Part shown: positions 25,901 to 35,100 of the stretch, in pieces
How the letters are laid out: every line of letters begins with the position of its first letter
Numbering within the stretch: the stretch's first letter is position 1
Origin: Symbiodinium sp. CCMP2592
Lineage: Eukaryota > Sar > Dinophyceae > Suessiales > Symbiodiniaceae
Length of the DNA: 64,000 nt
NCBI GenBank assembly: GCA_905221615.1
Contig: CAJNDT010000001.1
Location: 3,534,265 to 3,598,264, forward strand
Direction: 5' to 3'
Notes under the pieces: generated by a model
Databases searched by the model: none
What the model saw: only the letters and a program-made list of their open reading frames with translations
Told to the model about the DNA's origin: nothing
Translations under genes and position numbers: made by a program

Positions 25901-27223
25901 AAGGCGCGTGAAGACAGATTTTAAACTCGTTCATGTTCATATCGCAAGGCCAGAATGTTACATCCATGTGTTCATGTTGGCCAGGGACCGGGACCTTGAG
26001 CATTCTTGGCCCGGACTTGCGGATCCAGGAACTTTTTGCGAGCCGAGGGTCACTGGCAACGTTCTAACATGGAAGCCGTAATAATTACCGCTGTTGTTTC
26101 CGAATCTCTAAACCCTCAACCCTGAACATCCCTGAACCCTAAACCCCCTAAACCCCCTAAACCCTAAACCCTTGCAGAAAAACATGACCTGGAAGCTCCA
26201 ACCTCACAGCCTGGTAATTGCCAGTACGTTTCTGTCCAGGTATCGGTCGAACCGGCCGGCAGGGGAGCCTCGATCCAAACAAGCCACGGAATTGTGTTGA
26301 GGGAGGGAAGTGTGTGTAATATAGAAGCCTAAATAATTGCCAAGATCATTTTGAGAGGGCTCCTTCTCACAATGACATTATAAAGCCCTTTTCCACTTAT
26401 TAATGCCCCTAGATTATGTCTGCGGTATCACGTCGTGTTGTTGACCTGCGGCTTTGGGAGCCATGTTCGGCTGGTCAGGGTGTTGGCGTCTCTTCCCTTC
26501 CGAAACTCCCAGATTCGCAAACTTTGACAGGGAGCGTTTTGTTTTGGGCTTGGAGTTGGTCGGTCATGCAGACTGATCGCATGCCTTGCAGGGAAAGGTT
26601 GTTGTTCGCAGACAGTTCAGTGGGACTGTTCTTTTATGAATTACGTACTTATACATACAGTCTCCAATGTAGTGCCCTGTTGGGTTACCTTCTCGGATCT
26701 TAGGTATATACAAGTTAATCACTCATATGCGAATGTTCTGCTGTTTCTTGGTCGATCTCCGTGCTCCTGGCAAAAGACACCGGCAACGCTTGAAACGATG
26801 TATGGGCCTGACACGCTGTTCTTCGTGAAGCCGTAGAACCAAGGGCTTCGGGTATATAGATACAGTTTTGTTGGTTCTTGCCAGGCACATTTCCCAACCT
26901 GTACACATGTGACAACCAGTCGAACGCGTGGGGTCGACGACAAGTATAGGGTAGTAGGGAACCGAGCGACGAGGTGTGTCGTTCTGCAACCCTTGTTGAA
27001 ACCCTAAACCCTAAACCCTAAACCCTAAACCCTATGATGCAACAAGGACAAGGACAAACCCATCGAGTCCCTGCGAGTGCTTTTGGGTTGCTCTGCAGCA
27101 GTCCGAGGAAAGGCGTGGCCATTTCCATACTGACCGACCGTGAGCAAGATGCCATGGAACTGATAGCCAGCGTGATCGAGAAGGCCACAGCAGCATGCCC
27201 AAAGTTTTCGAATCTGCTTCTGA
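13867..27223 (+). CDS. DEAD-box ATP-dependent RNA helicase, at least 19 exons
   Basis: Stitching 19 exons gives about 378 residues carrying the superfamily 2 motifs in order: Q motif (GFDIPTPK-IQAHAIP), I (ATGSGKT), Ia (GPTRELVAQ), GG (VYGGASK), Ib (VATPGR), II (VLDEAD), III (FSAT), IV (AIVFVATK), V (ATDVAGRGID), VI (HRIGRTGR), then the C-terminal ILTDREQDAMEL. Such enzymes use ATP to unwind RNA or remodel RNPs. Both RecA lobes are present, at the usual core length. Of 18 introns, 13 have GC, 3 GT and 2 GA donors, and every join keeps phase. Odd points: one extra Lys in the Q motif, about 15 residues missing between motifs I and Ia, and a short stretch before motif V, where small exons may have escaped me. 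Motifs resemble DDX5/DBP2 and PRP28 types; the subfamily is not resolved. The 5' and 3' ends are uncertain. Confidence 0.93.
14339..14432. mobile_element. Foldback family B, intact copy
   Basis: TACCCATAGGCCCCAAAG faces CTTTGGGGCCTATGGGTA, and the inverted match continues inward through TAGTTCCTTTTTGGGAT. The 94-bp element lies in helicase intron 1. Relatives lie at 47068, 48122 and 53157. Confidence 0.85.
14534..14583 (+). CDS. Helicase exon: end of Q motif and GRDLV
   Basis: Acceptor CCTCAG|G. Encodes IQAHAIPIIAAGRDLV after the shared Lys codon. Donor GGTAG|GC, phase 1. Confidence 0.92.
14620..14990. repeat. 30-bp telomere-derived tandem array
   Basis: Units of GGGAGTYTGGGTCGTAGGGT followed by TTACGGTTTA repeat about eight times up to 14870, then decay into GGGTGTAGGGTTTA and TTTAGGG units. 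Confidence 0.9.
15212..15270 (+). CDS. Helicase exon: motif I (Walker A)
   Basis: Acceptor GTGAG|GC. Encodes ISATGSGKTLAYLLPCLSS after a shared Gly codon. The Lys and Thr of GSGKT bind ATP phosphate and magnesium. Donor TCT|GC; an alternative GC donor is at 15280. Confidence 0.93.
15719..15830. mobile_element. Foldback family A
   Basis: ACATGGGTAGTTGTCA faces TGACAACCACCCACATGT. The centre CCTTTTTGGG...AATATTAGGTGCCGTA is shared with the copy at 51551-51660. Lies in helicase intron 3. Confidence 0.85.
16477..16547 (+). CDS. Helicase exon: motif Ia
   Basis: Acceptor TCTAG|G. Encodes VLGPTRELVAQIQRSAARK and RGSN. Donor AACAG|GT, phase 2. Confidence 0.92.
16675..16717 (+). CDS. Helicase exon: GG motif
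   Basis: Acceptor CAAGAG|C. Encodes ADLLLETVYGGASK. Donor CGAAG|GC, phase 0. Confidence 0.9.
17368..17690. repeat. ~60-bp telomere-derived tandem array
   Basis: About five units combine CCCTCATGACCCTTACAACC, CTTATGAACCCTAAACC and GTTATAGTTAAACC(C)CATTATAA. It fills helicase intron 5 to within about 10 bases of the next exon. Confidence 0.9.
17697..17737 (+). CDS. Helicase exon between GG motif and motif Ib
   Basis: Acceptor CCCCAG|C. Encodes LQAEQLAGLRKRL, the helix usually found before ATPGR. Donor GG|GC, phase 2. Confidence 0.88.
17765..17960. repeat. TTTAGGG-type repeat
   Basis: TTTAGGG/GGTTTAGG units in the orientation opposite to the preceding CCCTAAA-rich array, with an exon between the two arrays. 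Confidence 0.8.
18578..18632 (+). CDS. Helicase exon: motif Ib (ATPGR)
   Basis: Acceptor CCGAG|G. Encodes MPPVVVATPGRLIEFLEE. Donor GAAGAG|GC, phase 0. Confidence 0.95.
18655..18838. mobile_element. Foldback family H, nested hairpin
   Basis: The outer ends CCCAAAGGGTCCAAG and CTTGGACCCTTTGGG are perfect inverted repeats of 15 bases. A second inverted pair (TATACTTAGACCC / TATACTTAGATCC region) lies inside. The centre shares GGGTTCC...TAATATGATTTC with the copy at 46501-46602. It starts 22 bases after a helicase exon. Confidence 0.75.
19751..19801 (+). CDS. Helicase exon: first half of the DEAD box (motif II)
   Basis: Acceptor GTGAAG|G. Encodes DPPPCCLRHARHVVLDE. The first Asp-Glu of DEAD ends the exon. 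Donor GATGAG|GC, phase 0. Confidence 0.93.
20087..20646. repeat. ATTACT hexanucleotide array in the intron that splits DE|AD
   Basis: About 560 bases of nearly pure TATTAC units with rare changes. It ends 58 bases before the exon at 20705. The long frames on both strands (Tyr, Ile/Thr and Ser/Asn repeats) are artefacts. Confidence 0.98.
20705..20740 (+). CDS. Helicase exon: second half of the DEAD box
   Basis: Acceptor GACGAG|GC. Encodes ADRMLGEGFEVQ, completing D-E-A-D-R-M-L. Donor GTCCAG|GC, phase 0. Confidence 0.95.
20963..21079. mobile_element. Foldback family E copy
   Basis: ATATAGGGTCCTAAATAATTA faces TAATTATTAAGGCCCCTATA in inverted order. Lies in helicase intron 9. Confidence 0.8.
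21219..21259 (+). CDS. Helicase exon before motif III
   Basis: Acceptor GGGCAG|G. Encodes VRQILAEATMANR plus two bases of Gln. The only phase-consistent donor is GA (CGCCA|GA). Confidence 0.88.
21628..21667 (+). CDS. Helicase exon: motif III (SAT)
   Basis: Acceptor TCAAG|G. Encodes TLLFSATWPQAVK; SAT couples ATP hydrolysis to unwinding. Donor GTGAAG|GC, phase 0. Confidence 0.94.
22380..22427 (+). CDS. Helicase exon: linker to lobe 2
   Basis: Acceptor GCCAG|GC. Encodes AFAFSVLRQPVEVRVG. Donor GGT|GT, phase 0. Confidence 0.85.
22622..22663 (+). CDS. Helicase exon: linker, NPNVVQ
   Basis: Acceptor TCTAAG|GC. Encodes AGDSSFSTNPNVVQ. Donor GCAG|GA, phase 0; a GA-AG intron of 220 bases follows. 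Confidence 0.85.
22724..22825. mobile_element. Foldback family E, diverged copy filling a short intron
   Basis: ATAGGGGCCTCAACAACTAC faces AATTATTAAGGCCTTAGG. It occupies about half of the 220-base GA-AG helicase intron. Confidence 0.65.
22884..22939 (+). CDS. Helicase exon: start of lobe 2
   Basis: Acceptor TTTCAG|GA. Encodes DVIFLRDDCEKPSALCAL; the EK..L pattern is typical before motif IV. Donor CT|GT, phase 2. Confidence 0.9.
23187..23268 (+). CDS. Helicase exon: motif IV
   Basis: Encodes KGRKNVKAIVFVATKR then ACQQLERSLRG. A second in-phase acceptor at 23195 would drop three residues. Donor GGT|GC, phase 0. Confidence 0.93.
24058..24150. mobile_element. Foldback family D, copy 1
   Basis: CCAGAAAGTTGGAATATG faces CATATTCCAACTTTCTGG. 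Lies in helicase intron 15. Confidence 0.85.
24553..24660. mobile_element. Foldback family C copy
   Basis: GTTTCCGAGAATTAGGGGTA at the left, then GGGGTCCTTATAATAAGGAT and ATATTAGGATCC in the centre. The right arm is worn. Confidence 0.75.
24723..24835. mobile_element. Foldback family D, copy 2
   Basis: CAGTAAACCCCAGAAAGTTG faces CAACTTTCTGGCTTCTACTG. It lies about 570 bases from copy 1 in the same helicase intron. Confidence 0.85.
25198..25347 (+). CDS. Helicase exon: motif V
   Basis: Acceptor AACGAG|GC. Encodes 50 residues with RLNGHRR, KVLLATDVAGRGID and VSNVNL. Between RLNGH and KVLL it is about six residues shorter than usual. Donor CTT|GC, phase 0. Confidence 0.94.
25498..25543 (+). 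CDS. Helicase exon: VVNYD...EDYIH
   Basis: Acceptor ATCAG|G. Encodes VVNYDCPRNAEDYIH plus one base of Arg. Donor CACC|GC, phase 1. Confidence 0.95.
25728..25862. repeat. GATGATG/GGTGGC and CATCAT triplet repeat
   Basis: Imperfect trinucleotide run in helicase intron 17. Confidence 0.75.
26240..26258 (+). CDS. Helicase microexon of 19 bases: motif VI
   Basis: Acceptor GTCCAG|GT and donor GGCCG|GC bound 19 bases encoding IGRTG, with split Arg codons on both sides (HR-IGRTG-RK). This carries the motif VI arginines needed for ATP hydrolysis. Confidence 0.9.
26320..26412. mobile_element. Foldback family E, diverged copy
   Basis: ATATAGAAGCCTAAATAATT faces TTATTAATGCCCCTAGAT. Lies in helicase intron 18. 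Confidence 0.6.
27000..27035. repeat. Short CCCTAAA run
   Basis: Five CCCTAAA units, about 70 bases before the last recognised helicase exon. Confidence 0.8.
27108..27223 (+). CDS. Helicase exon: end of lobe 2
   Basis: Acceptor CCGAG|G. Encodes KGVAISILTDREQDAMEL then IASVIEK and ACPKFSNLL. The donor is probably CTGA|GTGAGT; an earlier GC donor at 27184 also keeps frame. Confidence 0.9.
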
Positions 27224-27454
27224 GTGAGTCTCCTGGGCTCCGGTGCATCCCAGAAGCCGACTCCCCACAGCTCGACTCCCCACGAACTCGAGATCCTCAA
27301 GCTGCGAAAGCCTGAAGCTGCAAGTTCGAACCGCACTGCCCACAACCTCTCCGCCCTGATTCCTCTGAGCCCCGAACCCTTAACCCCATGCCTATGATGG
27401 TGTTCGGTGGTGAATCCCTCTAAAGCAAAACTAAAAAAAGAACCCTTAAAGGGA

Positions 27455-27549
27455 ACTCCAGAAAGTTGGAATATGGATTAATGGTAGGATCACCTATAAT
27501 TTACCTTAAAGGGGTTACCATAATGATATTCCAACTTTCTGGCTTCTAC
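27455..27549. mobile_element. Foldback family D, copy 3
   Basis: CCAGAAAGTTGGAATATGG faces ATATTCCAACTTTCTGGC, followed by TTCTACTGTAA as in copy 2. Confidence 0.85.
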
Positions 27550-27644
27550 TGTAACCCTTAACCCCAGTTCCGACAGCCATCCCTGCAATTCCCCAGTGGC
27601 GAGGCAGGCACTCGAATGCCGCCAGAGCTGGCAAAAAGGCTTGG

Positions 27645-27895
27645 GGGGGGGGTTCGGGGTTTGGGGCTTAAGGTTTAGGGGTTTTAGGGTTTAGGGTTTA
27701 TGGTTTTGGAGTTTAGGGGTTTAGGGGTTTAGGGTTTATGGTTTAAGGTTTATGGTTTGGGGTTTAGGGTTTAGGGTTTATTGTTTTGTGGTTTAGGGTT
27801 TATGGTTTTAGGGTTTAGGGGTTTAGGATTTATGGTTTTGGGTTTAGGCTTTATGGTTTGGGGTTTAGGGGTCAGGGGTTTAGGGCTTCGAGATC
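27645..27895. repeat. TTTAGGG/TTTATGG telomere-like array
   Basis: Units GGGTTTAGGG and GGTTTATGG alternate for about 250 bases. Confidence 0.9.
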
Positions 27896-29008
27896 ATTAT
27901 GTAATGCAGGATCAAGCAGAAAGCGTTGAGGCCGAAGCGGGCAGTCCTTGTGCTATCTTGGAAAGATCTAGTGTCTTAAGCAAATCAAGGCTTTCGGCTC
28001 ATCCAATACAAGATGCAGTTTGATTGATATAGCTGTGCTGATCAAAGCCCGGCTAAGGTCTAATGACTCTACTCTAGTTCACCGCACGACCCTATTCTAA
28101 CGAAAGCCCCCCATACCAAACTTGCAGTAACCCTTGTGGTGACTCTTGTAGACCCACACGAGAACCACACGACTAAGCCCTCAAGCCGAAAAGGTCGAGT
28201 TGCAGGGCTGACGTGCTGGGAGTCAGGGTCAACGGAGTTAGGGTTTCGGGGCTTGGGGTTTGGAGGCTTAGGGTTTACAGCTTTAGGGGCTGTAGGTTGT
28301 AGGGCTTCAGGGTTTGTTGGTCAGCTGGACTCCTTGATGCACTAGTCGGGTGCAGGCAGTGTTAGTGGCCTAGGATGTAGATGCAGGAGTCTGCAATAAA
28401 GAACCTCTGCAACGAACCCGACCCTCAATGCGCAACGCGTGCGGCTCCCAACCAACCGTAGGAAGGCCTCACGAATGAGCCGCATCCCAACAACTCCAGC
28501 CTCCTGGAGCCTCAAACTTCGCAACCAAGAAGATTCGGCTGCTAAGCTCGGGAGGATGGGTATGCTTTTGGGCGGCGACAAGAAGGTGGATCCGCGGATG
28601 CATTGGAAGGCCGGCAAGACCTTGGTTTGCTTGAGTTTCATGACTCATAACTTTGTCTGTAAAGAATCTACCGCAGAAGAAGTGACACCGTGCAGTTAAG
28701 GAGTTGGGTTCGTGCTCGATAGGTTTCTACAGAAGGAGTTCTGGGTCAAGCGTTTTGAAAATTGTCTTGGCAGACAAGAAAGAAAATGCATGCTTCCTTC
28801 CATTTGCGCATCTTCTGTCTCTCCTGTAATGGCTAAAGCCTTAAGCGCGAACCTGAGCCCCTGGCTACCCCGCTACCCCATCTCGGCTTCCAAGACTAGA
28901 AGCAAGACTGATCATGTAGGAGTTTGCGAAAAAAGAGGGAACATGAAAATGATCCAGCTGCGAGAAGCCTGCATGTCAGAACCCCCAAAACAGTACTCCT
29001 GATAACAT

Positions 29009-29113
29009 ACGTGCCTAAACAACTACCAATACTATTGTGGGGCTTCCATATTATGATTATGGCATAATATGCCTCCAAACCCTATACTGACTATTCAGGC
29101 CCCTATACTAGCA
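29009..29113. mobile_element. Foldback family E copy
   Basis: GTGCCTAAACAACTACCAAT at the left and CTATTCAGGCCCCTATACTA at the right match the family ends. The centre is rich in TATTATG. Confidence 0.65.
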
Positions 29114-30243
29114 AGAATCCCTGTGTGTATCAGCCTTGCCCGCATCCACGTCTAAATCCCAAGCTGCCGATAGCAAGGTTCCTACAAGCGCATGGCAAAT
29201 CCTAGACTTCCTATAATGTACGGCGCCTTAAGCCTTGAGATTTGGAAATAGGGTTTGGAGTGTATTATACTACACTTAGCATAGAAACCCCCAAATAGTA
29301 TAGCTAACTACTAAGGCTTCTACACTTAGACCTCATTTCCTAAAATGAATCATGGATTCAACGGAGGCAGCTTTGATGTTTAGGTGTGCTTTCCAACAGT
29401 TTCAAAACTCCCATATTAATATGGCTATATCCGAATATCCGTGCAAGTTTATGATTAGAACAAGAAGTCTATGAGCAGGCTTAACCTAGGGAGTTCAAGA
29501 GAAGGGTGCGCTTGCCAACATCCTTGCGTTTCCTTAAGAATACCATCGCACAGCCTTACAAGAAATCAGTTCTCCGAACACCCAACCACTAGCCTTCCAC
29601 CCCACCCCCGATCCTGAGCCTTGAAAACGCAAGACCCAGTTAAGACTGAGTGACGGGAGGAACCTTGGCAGGGATTGGACGGCAACAGCTACCAGAAGGA
29701 GGAGCGATGACACCGTCCTCATGAAACTTTAAAAGGCACCAGAACTCCCCGCACCTTCAAGGCCCTATAAAACCTAAGCCTTGAAGGCCTTGAACTCTGC
29801 ACCTAGATCCTTGGAGCTCGGGACCCTAGGCCCTGAGCTGTTTCTCAGCTGTAAGAGCTCCGTGCTTCGGATCTTCGGGCATGGAAAGGGAAAGGGGTAT
29901 CGAAGCTTTCGGGTGCAGGGCGGGGCTTGGGTCTCAGAGAGGTCGGGGGTTACAGGGGTTCAGGGCTGACGTGATTTGGGACGTAAGGTGAACGGGTCTA
30001 GGGTCTCAGGGCTGATAGGTTTTTGAAAAAGGGTCCTTCCCAGAACCTGAACCCCTTGAAGCGAGCCAGGACCTGAAGAGTGCAGTGGAGTCTCTCTGGA
30101 CATGATGTGAGCTGCGCGTGGAATGATCTGCGCATGGAATGCTAATTTCCGGCGGGGCATCTCGGCTTTGATCAGGTTTATAGAACTCAGCAGAAAGTCC
30201 TTAGTACGGTGCATGCGTTTTTGGTTCTCGCTTCGCTGGAGTT

Positions 30244-30690
30244 TTGCGTCATGTGCACCGCAGTCACCATGATACTCTTTTAAGCTTTAAGCTTTGGCTT
30301 AGGTGCAGCACCGCCTGTCCTCGTGGTGACCTATGTTTCCCTGGTACAGCTGTTTCTTTCCAGAAGGAGCGAGCTGCAGCTGAACTTTGGATGTCATTCA
30401 CGATTTCTGTCGAATCTGGCCCTGGCACAACTTGTCCATCAAGCTGCTTGTGGCAGCTCCGATTCAGCGCGGAACTGAACAAGAAGGAGGACCAGGAAAA
30501 GGAAGGAGTATGCCTGTCACAGTCACAGGTTTTCCTGAGAGGCATCGGCCCAGTTTGCCAAAGGGCCGCCGAACAAGATGTGGAAGCATCAGACACCGAT
30601 GATTCAGATGACATACTCCCTGTGGAGTCTCCAGAGCTGAACATCGCTGGCTTGAGTCCGTGGACATTGCGCTGTGAGACCGAGTTTTGA
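30244..30690 (+). other. Open frame of 148 codons, possibly containing exons
   Basis: An uninterrupted + frame includes KERAAAELWMSF after a good acceptor (TTTCCAG), SAELNKKEDQEKEG, and an acidic tail DVEASDTDDSDDILPVE. The composition is coding-like, but no family is recognised and the minus strand is also open. It may hold one or two exons of the helicase C terminus or of another gene. Confidence 0.3.
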
Positions 30691-32079
30691 TGTCAGACCC
30701 GAGTCCCATCGGCTCAGTTCCCGAGGCTCATCGATGATTCTCGTTCACCATGCGAGACTGTTGGTTGAGCTTCGTTAGAGGTGCGCTTGACGATGGCCCA
30801 CCCGTGTTCAACACCTAACACTGGGCTATCAGAAAAAGCTGGTTACGAAGAACATGCTGCCTGGCACATTCTTGCGGAAAGCCTGTTGTAATCTTCTTAA
30901 GCTGAAACCGTAGGCACCCGAATCCTGAAACTCTGCTCTTCCGAAGACGCTGCAGGAGTGGTGGTAGCTGTAGCAGTGCCAGCAGCTAGGAGTACTAGCA
31001 TTACCGAGCATTAGGAGCAGTAGGAGGAGAGGAGGTGGGGCAAACGCACGGGTGCGAGCAGGAAGGGGATTTGGAACGTAGGGAATTCGGAATGTCAGTG
31101 GCAGTGGGGGTAACTAGGGATAGGTGGGACGAACAACAGCTGGAGCAACAGCAGCATCAGCAGCAAAACGCCCCCAACCGCCGCTGGCATCATCGTCGTC
31201 AATAAAAGTCCTGACAATCGTCATCACCGCACTCGCACTACCACTGTCATTAATGCCACTATGTTTATCTACTCTGCATTCATCATCGGAGAGGCTTTCA
31301 GAAGCCCGAAAGGGTGTTGGACTTAACATGCGGATAAGATGCAGACCCTTGACAAGGCACCTCTGGCATAGACATTCTTCGTCGTAGAGACAGCAGCCCG
31401 CTTTGCTAGAGGAGCGAAGCTCGCGTGCCACGCTCGTGCACCGAGAAGAAACCAGGAGGGCATACAGAGAGTAAGGGGCTTTGCTACCTTGCGCTTACCT
31501 TGGATCCCTTGTGTCCGAAAGTCTCATATTATTGAGCCGTGCCAGCTTGCACGGCGGAAGGCTAGCCGGCGCTGACTTGTACAGAAGCTTCGACGCGGAA
31601 AGCAGCGCAAGCTCGCAACATGCCTCTTCTCCATCGCTTGGTTTAATTTTCAGTTAAGCAAGAATCGCTTGCCGCAGCGCCGCTCAAGAAACGTGCCAGA
31701 CTTGAGTGCGCTTTCTTGGCGAATGTCGATTTTATGTACCGAATCCAAACATCCGTCCGTTTGTTATCACCACTTCTGTCACGATAAGACCACCCTTGGT
31801 CACGACGAAAATTATGTTGTAGAGCAATTGGGAGACGAAGGGAGTCCAATTGGGAGGTCGAGGTGTAAATATGAAAAGTAGGAGCACGATACTACCGCAG
31901 ATGTTAGCAGTTAACAGTGTCTATAACTTTTCGGATCCGCGACATTGTCATGGAGTTGCCATGTAAGCAAGATCGAACTCAACGCAGTCTAGTCTGGCTT
32001 TCACTTGTGAAGCATCCGCGGTTTCAAGTCAAGGCTTCGAAACTTTGACACTAAAAGAGTCAAGCTCAACTCGAGCAGA

Positions 32080-32165
32080 ATGTCCGAGCAGGGTGGTCAC
32101 AGCGTCACGCCAGAGATGCAGCGCGTCATCAACGTGCTCAAGAAGACGAGCACGCCAGGGGTCTC
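32080..32165 (+). CDS. Possible first exon: MSEQGGHSVTPEM...
   Basis: ATG followed by MSEQGGHSVTPEMQRVINVL and KKTSTPGVS. The frame is coding-like, and several phase-0 donors near 32157-32166 could join it to the exon at 32407. Not similar to a family I recognise. It could instead start a separate small gene. Confidence 0.45.
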
Positions 32166-35100
32166 AGCGTTGGGGCATTCGGAAGAGCCGCGAGTCCCAA
32201 AAACTATTAAGAGGAGGCACTTTGGCACAGGCACTATATCTCTTGAAGTCTCCAAAGCCAAAGCTTTCAGTTCGTGAAGCAAAGCTGCAAGTTTGGGCTC
32301 TGGGCAGTCTGGCCGCGAGCTGGAAATTCTGTAGATCTGAGTGGTTCTGCCTGAACGTTGTGCGGATCTACGGCAGGTGTCCCATTGAAATCTGCTGAGC
32401 TTAGAGAACTCGCAGCCCCAAGTGACAAATGACAAAGCCTATGTCCTAGAGCCTGACGAGTTGGGTGCACAAAGGTTCGACAAGGTGAGCTACTGGAACT
32501 GGAACCTTGCCCCCATGACAGACGATGCCGCTCGGTGGGGTGTGGTGAGACAGTTCAGCGCTTTGGCTTTGTCGGGATCCCGTCGAAGACGCCTAAGCAC
32601 AGAAGCCACCAAGCCCGAAACATTGCAATACGGGCCTTCATAACTAGGCCCAACTAGGCAGGTTTTTGGACTTCTTTCATTCTGCATAACCAGAACACGG
32701 AAATCTTTAGAATGACGAACATAGGAAGCTGCTCTGGCAATAGTCGAAACCCTCAACCGTGACCCTCAACCCTCAACCCTAGACCCTCAGCCCTACACCC
32801 TTAATAATAATAATAATAGTAATAATAATCACGGCCTTGTTGCTGCGAGGCCAAGGGAGCGAAAAGCCCGGAGGCAGGGCTGGGTTGGGGTTCAGGGCTC
32901 AGGATTAAGGAGTCTGGGGTTTGGGGCTTAGGGGTTTAGGGGTTTAAGGGTTAAGGGTGTATGGTTTAGGGGTTTAGGGTTTATGGTTTAGGGGTTTAGG
33001 GTTTATGGTTTGGGGTTTAGGGTTTATGGTTTGGGGTTTGGGGCTTAGGGGGTTAGGTCCAGGGCTTAGGGGTTTCAGGATGTAGGGGTTTGAGGGCTGT
33101 GAAGGCGTTGATAGGATTCAACAGGTTGGCATATTGCCAGCCTCCGAGAGTTGAAGGTTCAAGTCTGTAATCATCACTAGAGAGGTATCTCTCCGTCACA
33201 TCGACATCGAAGCATACATGTATGAAGCAGATTGGGTATCCTTTCGCAGCCGTATCTAGTCCGGCACGTACTTACCGTCACAATGCCTTAGCAAGTGTAT
33301 GATGCGTGCATTATCATAATCACTGGCCATCTGCCTGATGGACTGAGCCTTCTCCAATCAGAGAGGTTGCACACGCTGCCCATCCGACATCGGATGCCTT
33401 CAGCATGTAAAAACCCATGCCGCAGCCAAACGTCAAGCCAGTGCAGATGCATGGGCCTCTGAGAATGACATTCAGGAGCTGTGTAGAGAAACTCTGCGAT
33501 GCCCTAAGTTTCATGGCTATATGGTCCCTGAAACTCATGTTCACGGGCAGTGGGGTAAGAGCCCATTCCAATTCAACCTGGCTTCCGAAAACCCCTCCGA
33601 TAACTTACGAACGTGTGACCTCATAGGGGTCCATTCCCTACTAAGCACCAAGGCTTTGTTCATGGTTTCTTAGATCACTGTTTCTCATTTTCTGGGGATG
33701 CCCGAACCCCCGACCTTTAGATTTCCAGTCCTCTACTCTGACACAGCAAGCGCAAGCACGACTCATCTCTCAGCTGAACCAACCCCTGAACCCTTAACCT
33801 TGCGCAATGACCCAATGTGACAAGTTCGGAGAGCTGTAGCTCAAAGGTTCTTGACATGTGGAATGGTCGGGTCGGGGGTTGCACTTTCTCTTAGAGGATG
33901 GGAAGTCTGGTTGAAGGAGTCGGCTTCCGGTTTCGACATTGGTCAAAATTGTTCAAGAGCTGCCTTCAGAAACTCGACGACTGTCGTTCAGGTGTTATCC
34001 GCAGAGTTCCTCTTCATGCCCGAGCAGCAACTTGAAGTCTTCATTCATTTCAGGGGCTCTTCCTTCTGTGGTCCCGAATTCCGTCCTGAGTTTTAGATAT
34101 TTTAGCTACAGAAGCGCTTTTCAACAGCTCCGTGTGACAGAGGTCATCGTTTTCCTCTCGATTTCGGAAAGGAAGGCGTCGTGTAGATGCATCGCAGGAT
34201 TACCACCTGCTGTGAGCTGTGTGCATGCACATGCTCTTGTACATCAAGCGGTCTCGAGTAGGATCCAATCCGAGGTCAGGTTGTCTTTGGGTTAAGCCGT
34301 TGTGGAGAGTCCCACATACGCTTCCTACCGGAGCCACCCACTGCGAGTTCCACGACTCCGTTGTCCTGAAGCGCAAACACAGGTGGGGTGCCAACACAGT
34401 CGAGGACAAATACCTGAGAAAAGCTTGGTCCTCAGGTCTCAGGCCTTCCACTTCAGTTCGTCTTGGGAAAAACGGTCCTCAGTTAAGACTTCTTAGGGCC
34501 TCGGCCACGGTTAGAATGCAGAGTTAAGATCTAGTTGTCTTTGGTACTTGCGTGCAGGCTCAGCGAGCTTGATAGTGGATACATTATCAGATCAGGAACG
34601 TTGGTGGATTGTAAATCCTCGAGTGAAGATTGACACCATCGCTGCGCCTGAAGCCAACATGGGAGTTTCCGAAAATTAGGGGTAGCTTATTTTGGGGGTC
34701 CTTATAATGAGGATCCACCTATGTTGGGTGTTATATTGGGGTCCCCTATTTTCGGAAGCTCCCACATGAGGAGCCCGAGGCAAGCCGAGCCCGAACCTGA
34801 CCAGGCTTGGATCGTGTTGCACATAGCCCTTCGCTGATTCGAATCCATCAAACCTTGTCAGTGCAGACTAAGACTGCCCACGCATAGTGAGACTGGGTAC
34901 GAACATCTCTCATCTGTACATACATCTTCTACAGTCTACACATGGCCTCATGCAGACATATACAGCTTTTGCACAGAAGTTGTAGCGCGCGAGCCTGCGC
35001 GTCAAAGGTAAACAAAACCCAAACCCATTCCATACGCGCGTAGATTGCAGATTGCTCGAAACAAGACCAGTACTTCACCGCTTGCTCGTGCGGAGATTTG

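Larger units (their letters stand above)
27224..32079. other. Intron or intergenic DNA with unplaced coding-like stretches
   Basis: No family is recognised. Coding-like pieces on the + strand are MGMLLGGDKK at about 28555-28588, KERAAAELW near 30364, and an acidic DVEASDTDDSDDILPVE near 30577-30630. Some may be C-terminal helicase exons. The rest holds family D and E foldbacks, telomere-like repeats at 27645-27895, and unique sequence. Confidence 0.35.

Noticed and set aside
33320..33571. 83-codon minus-strand frame with a hydrophobic Gly-rich stretch
   Set aside because: No family recognised, and it lies inside the + strand hydrolase gene span. Possible but unsupported.
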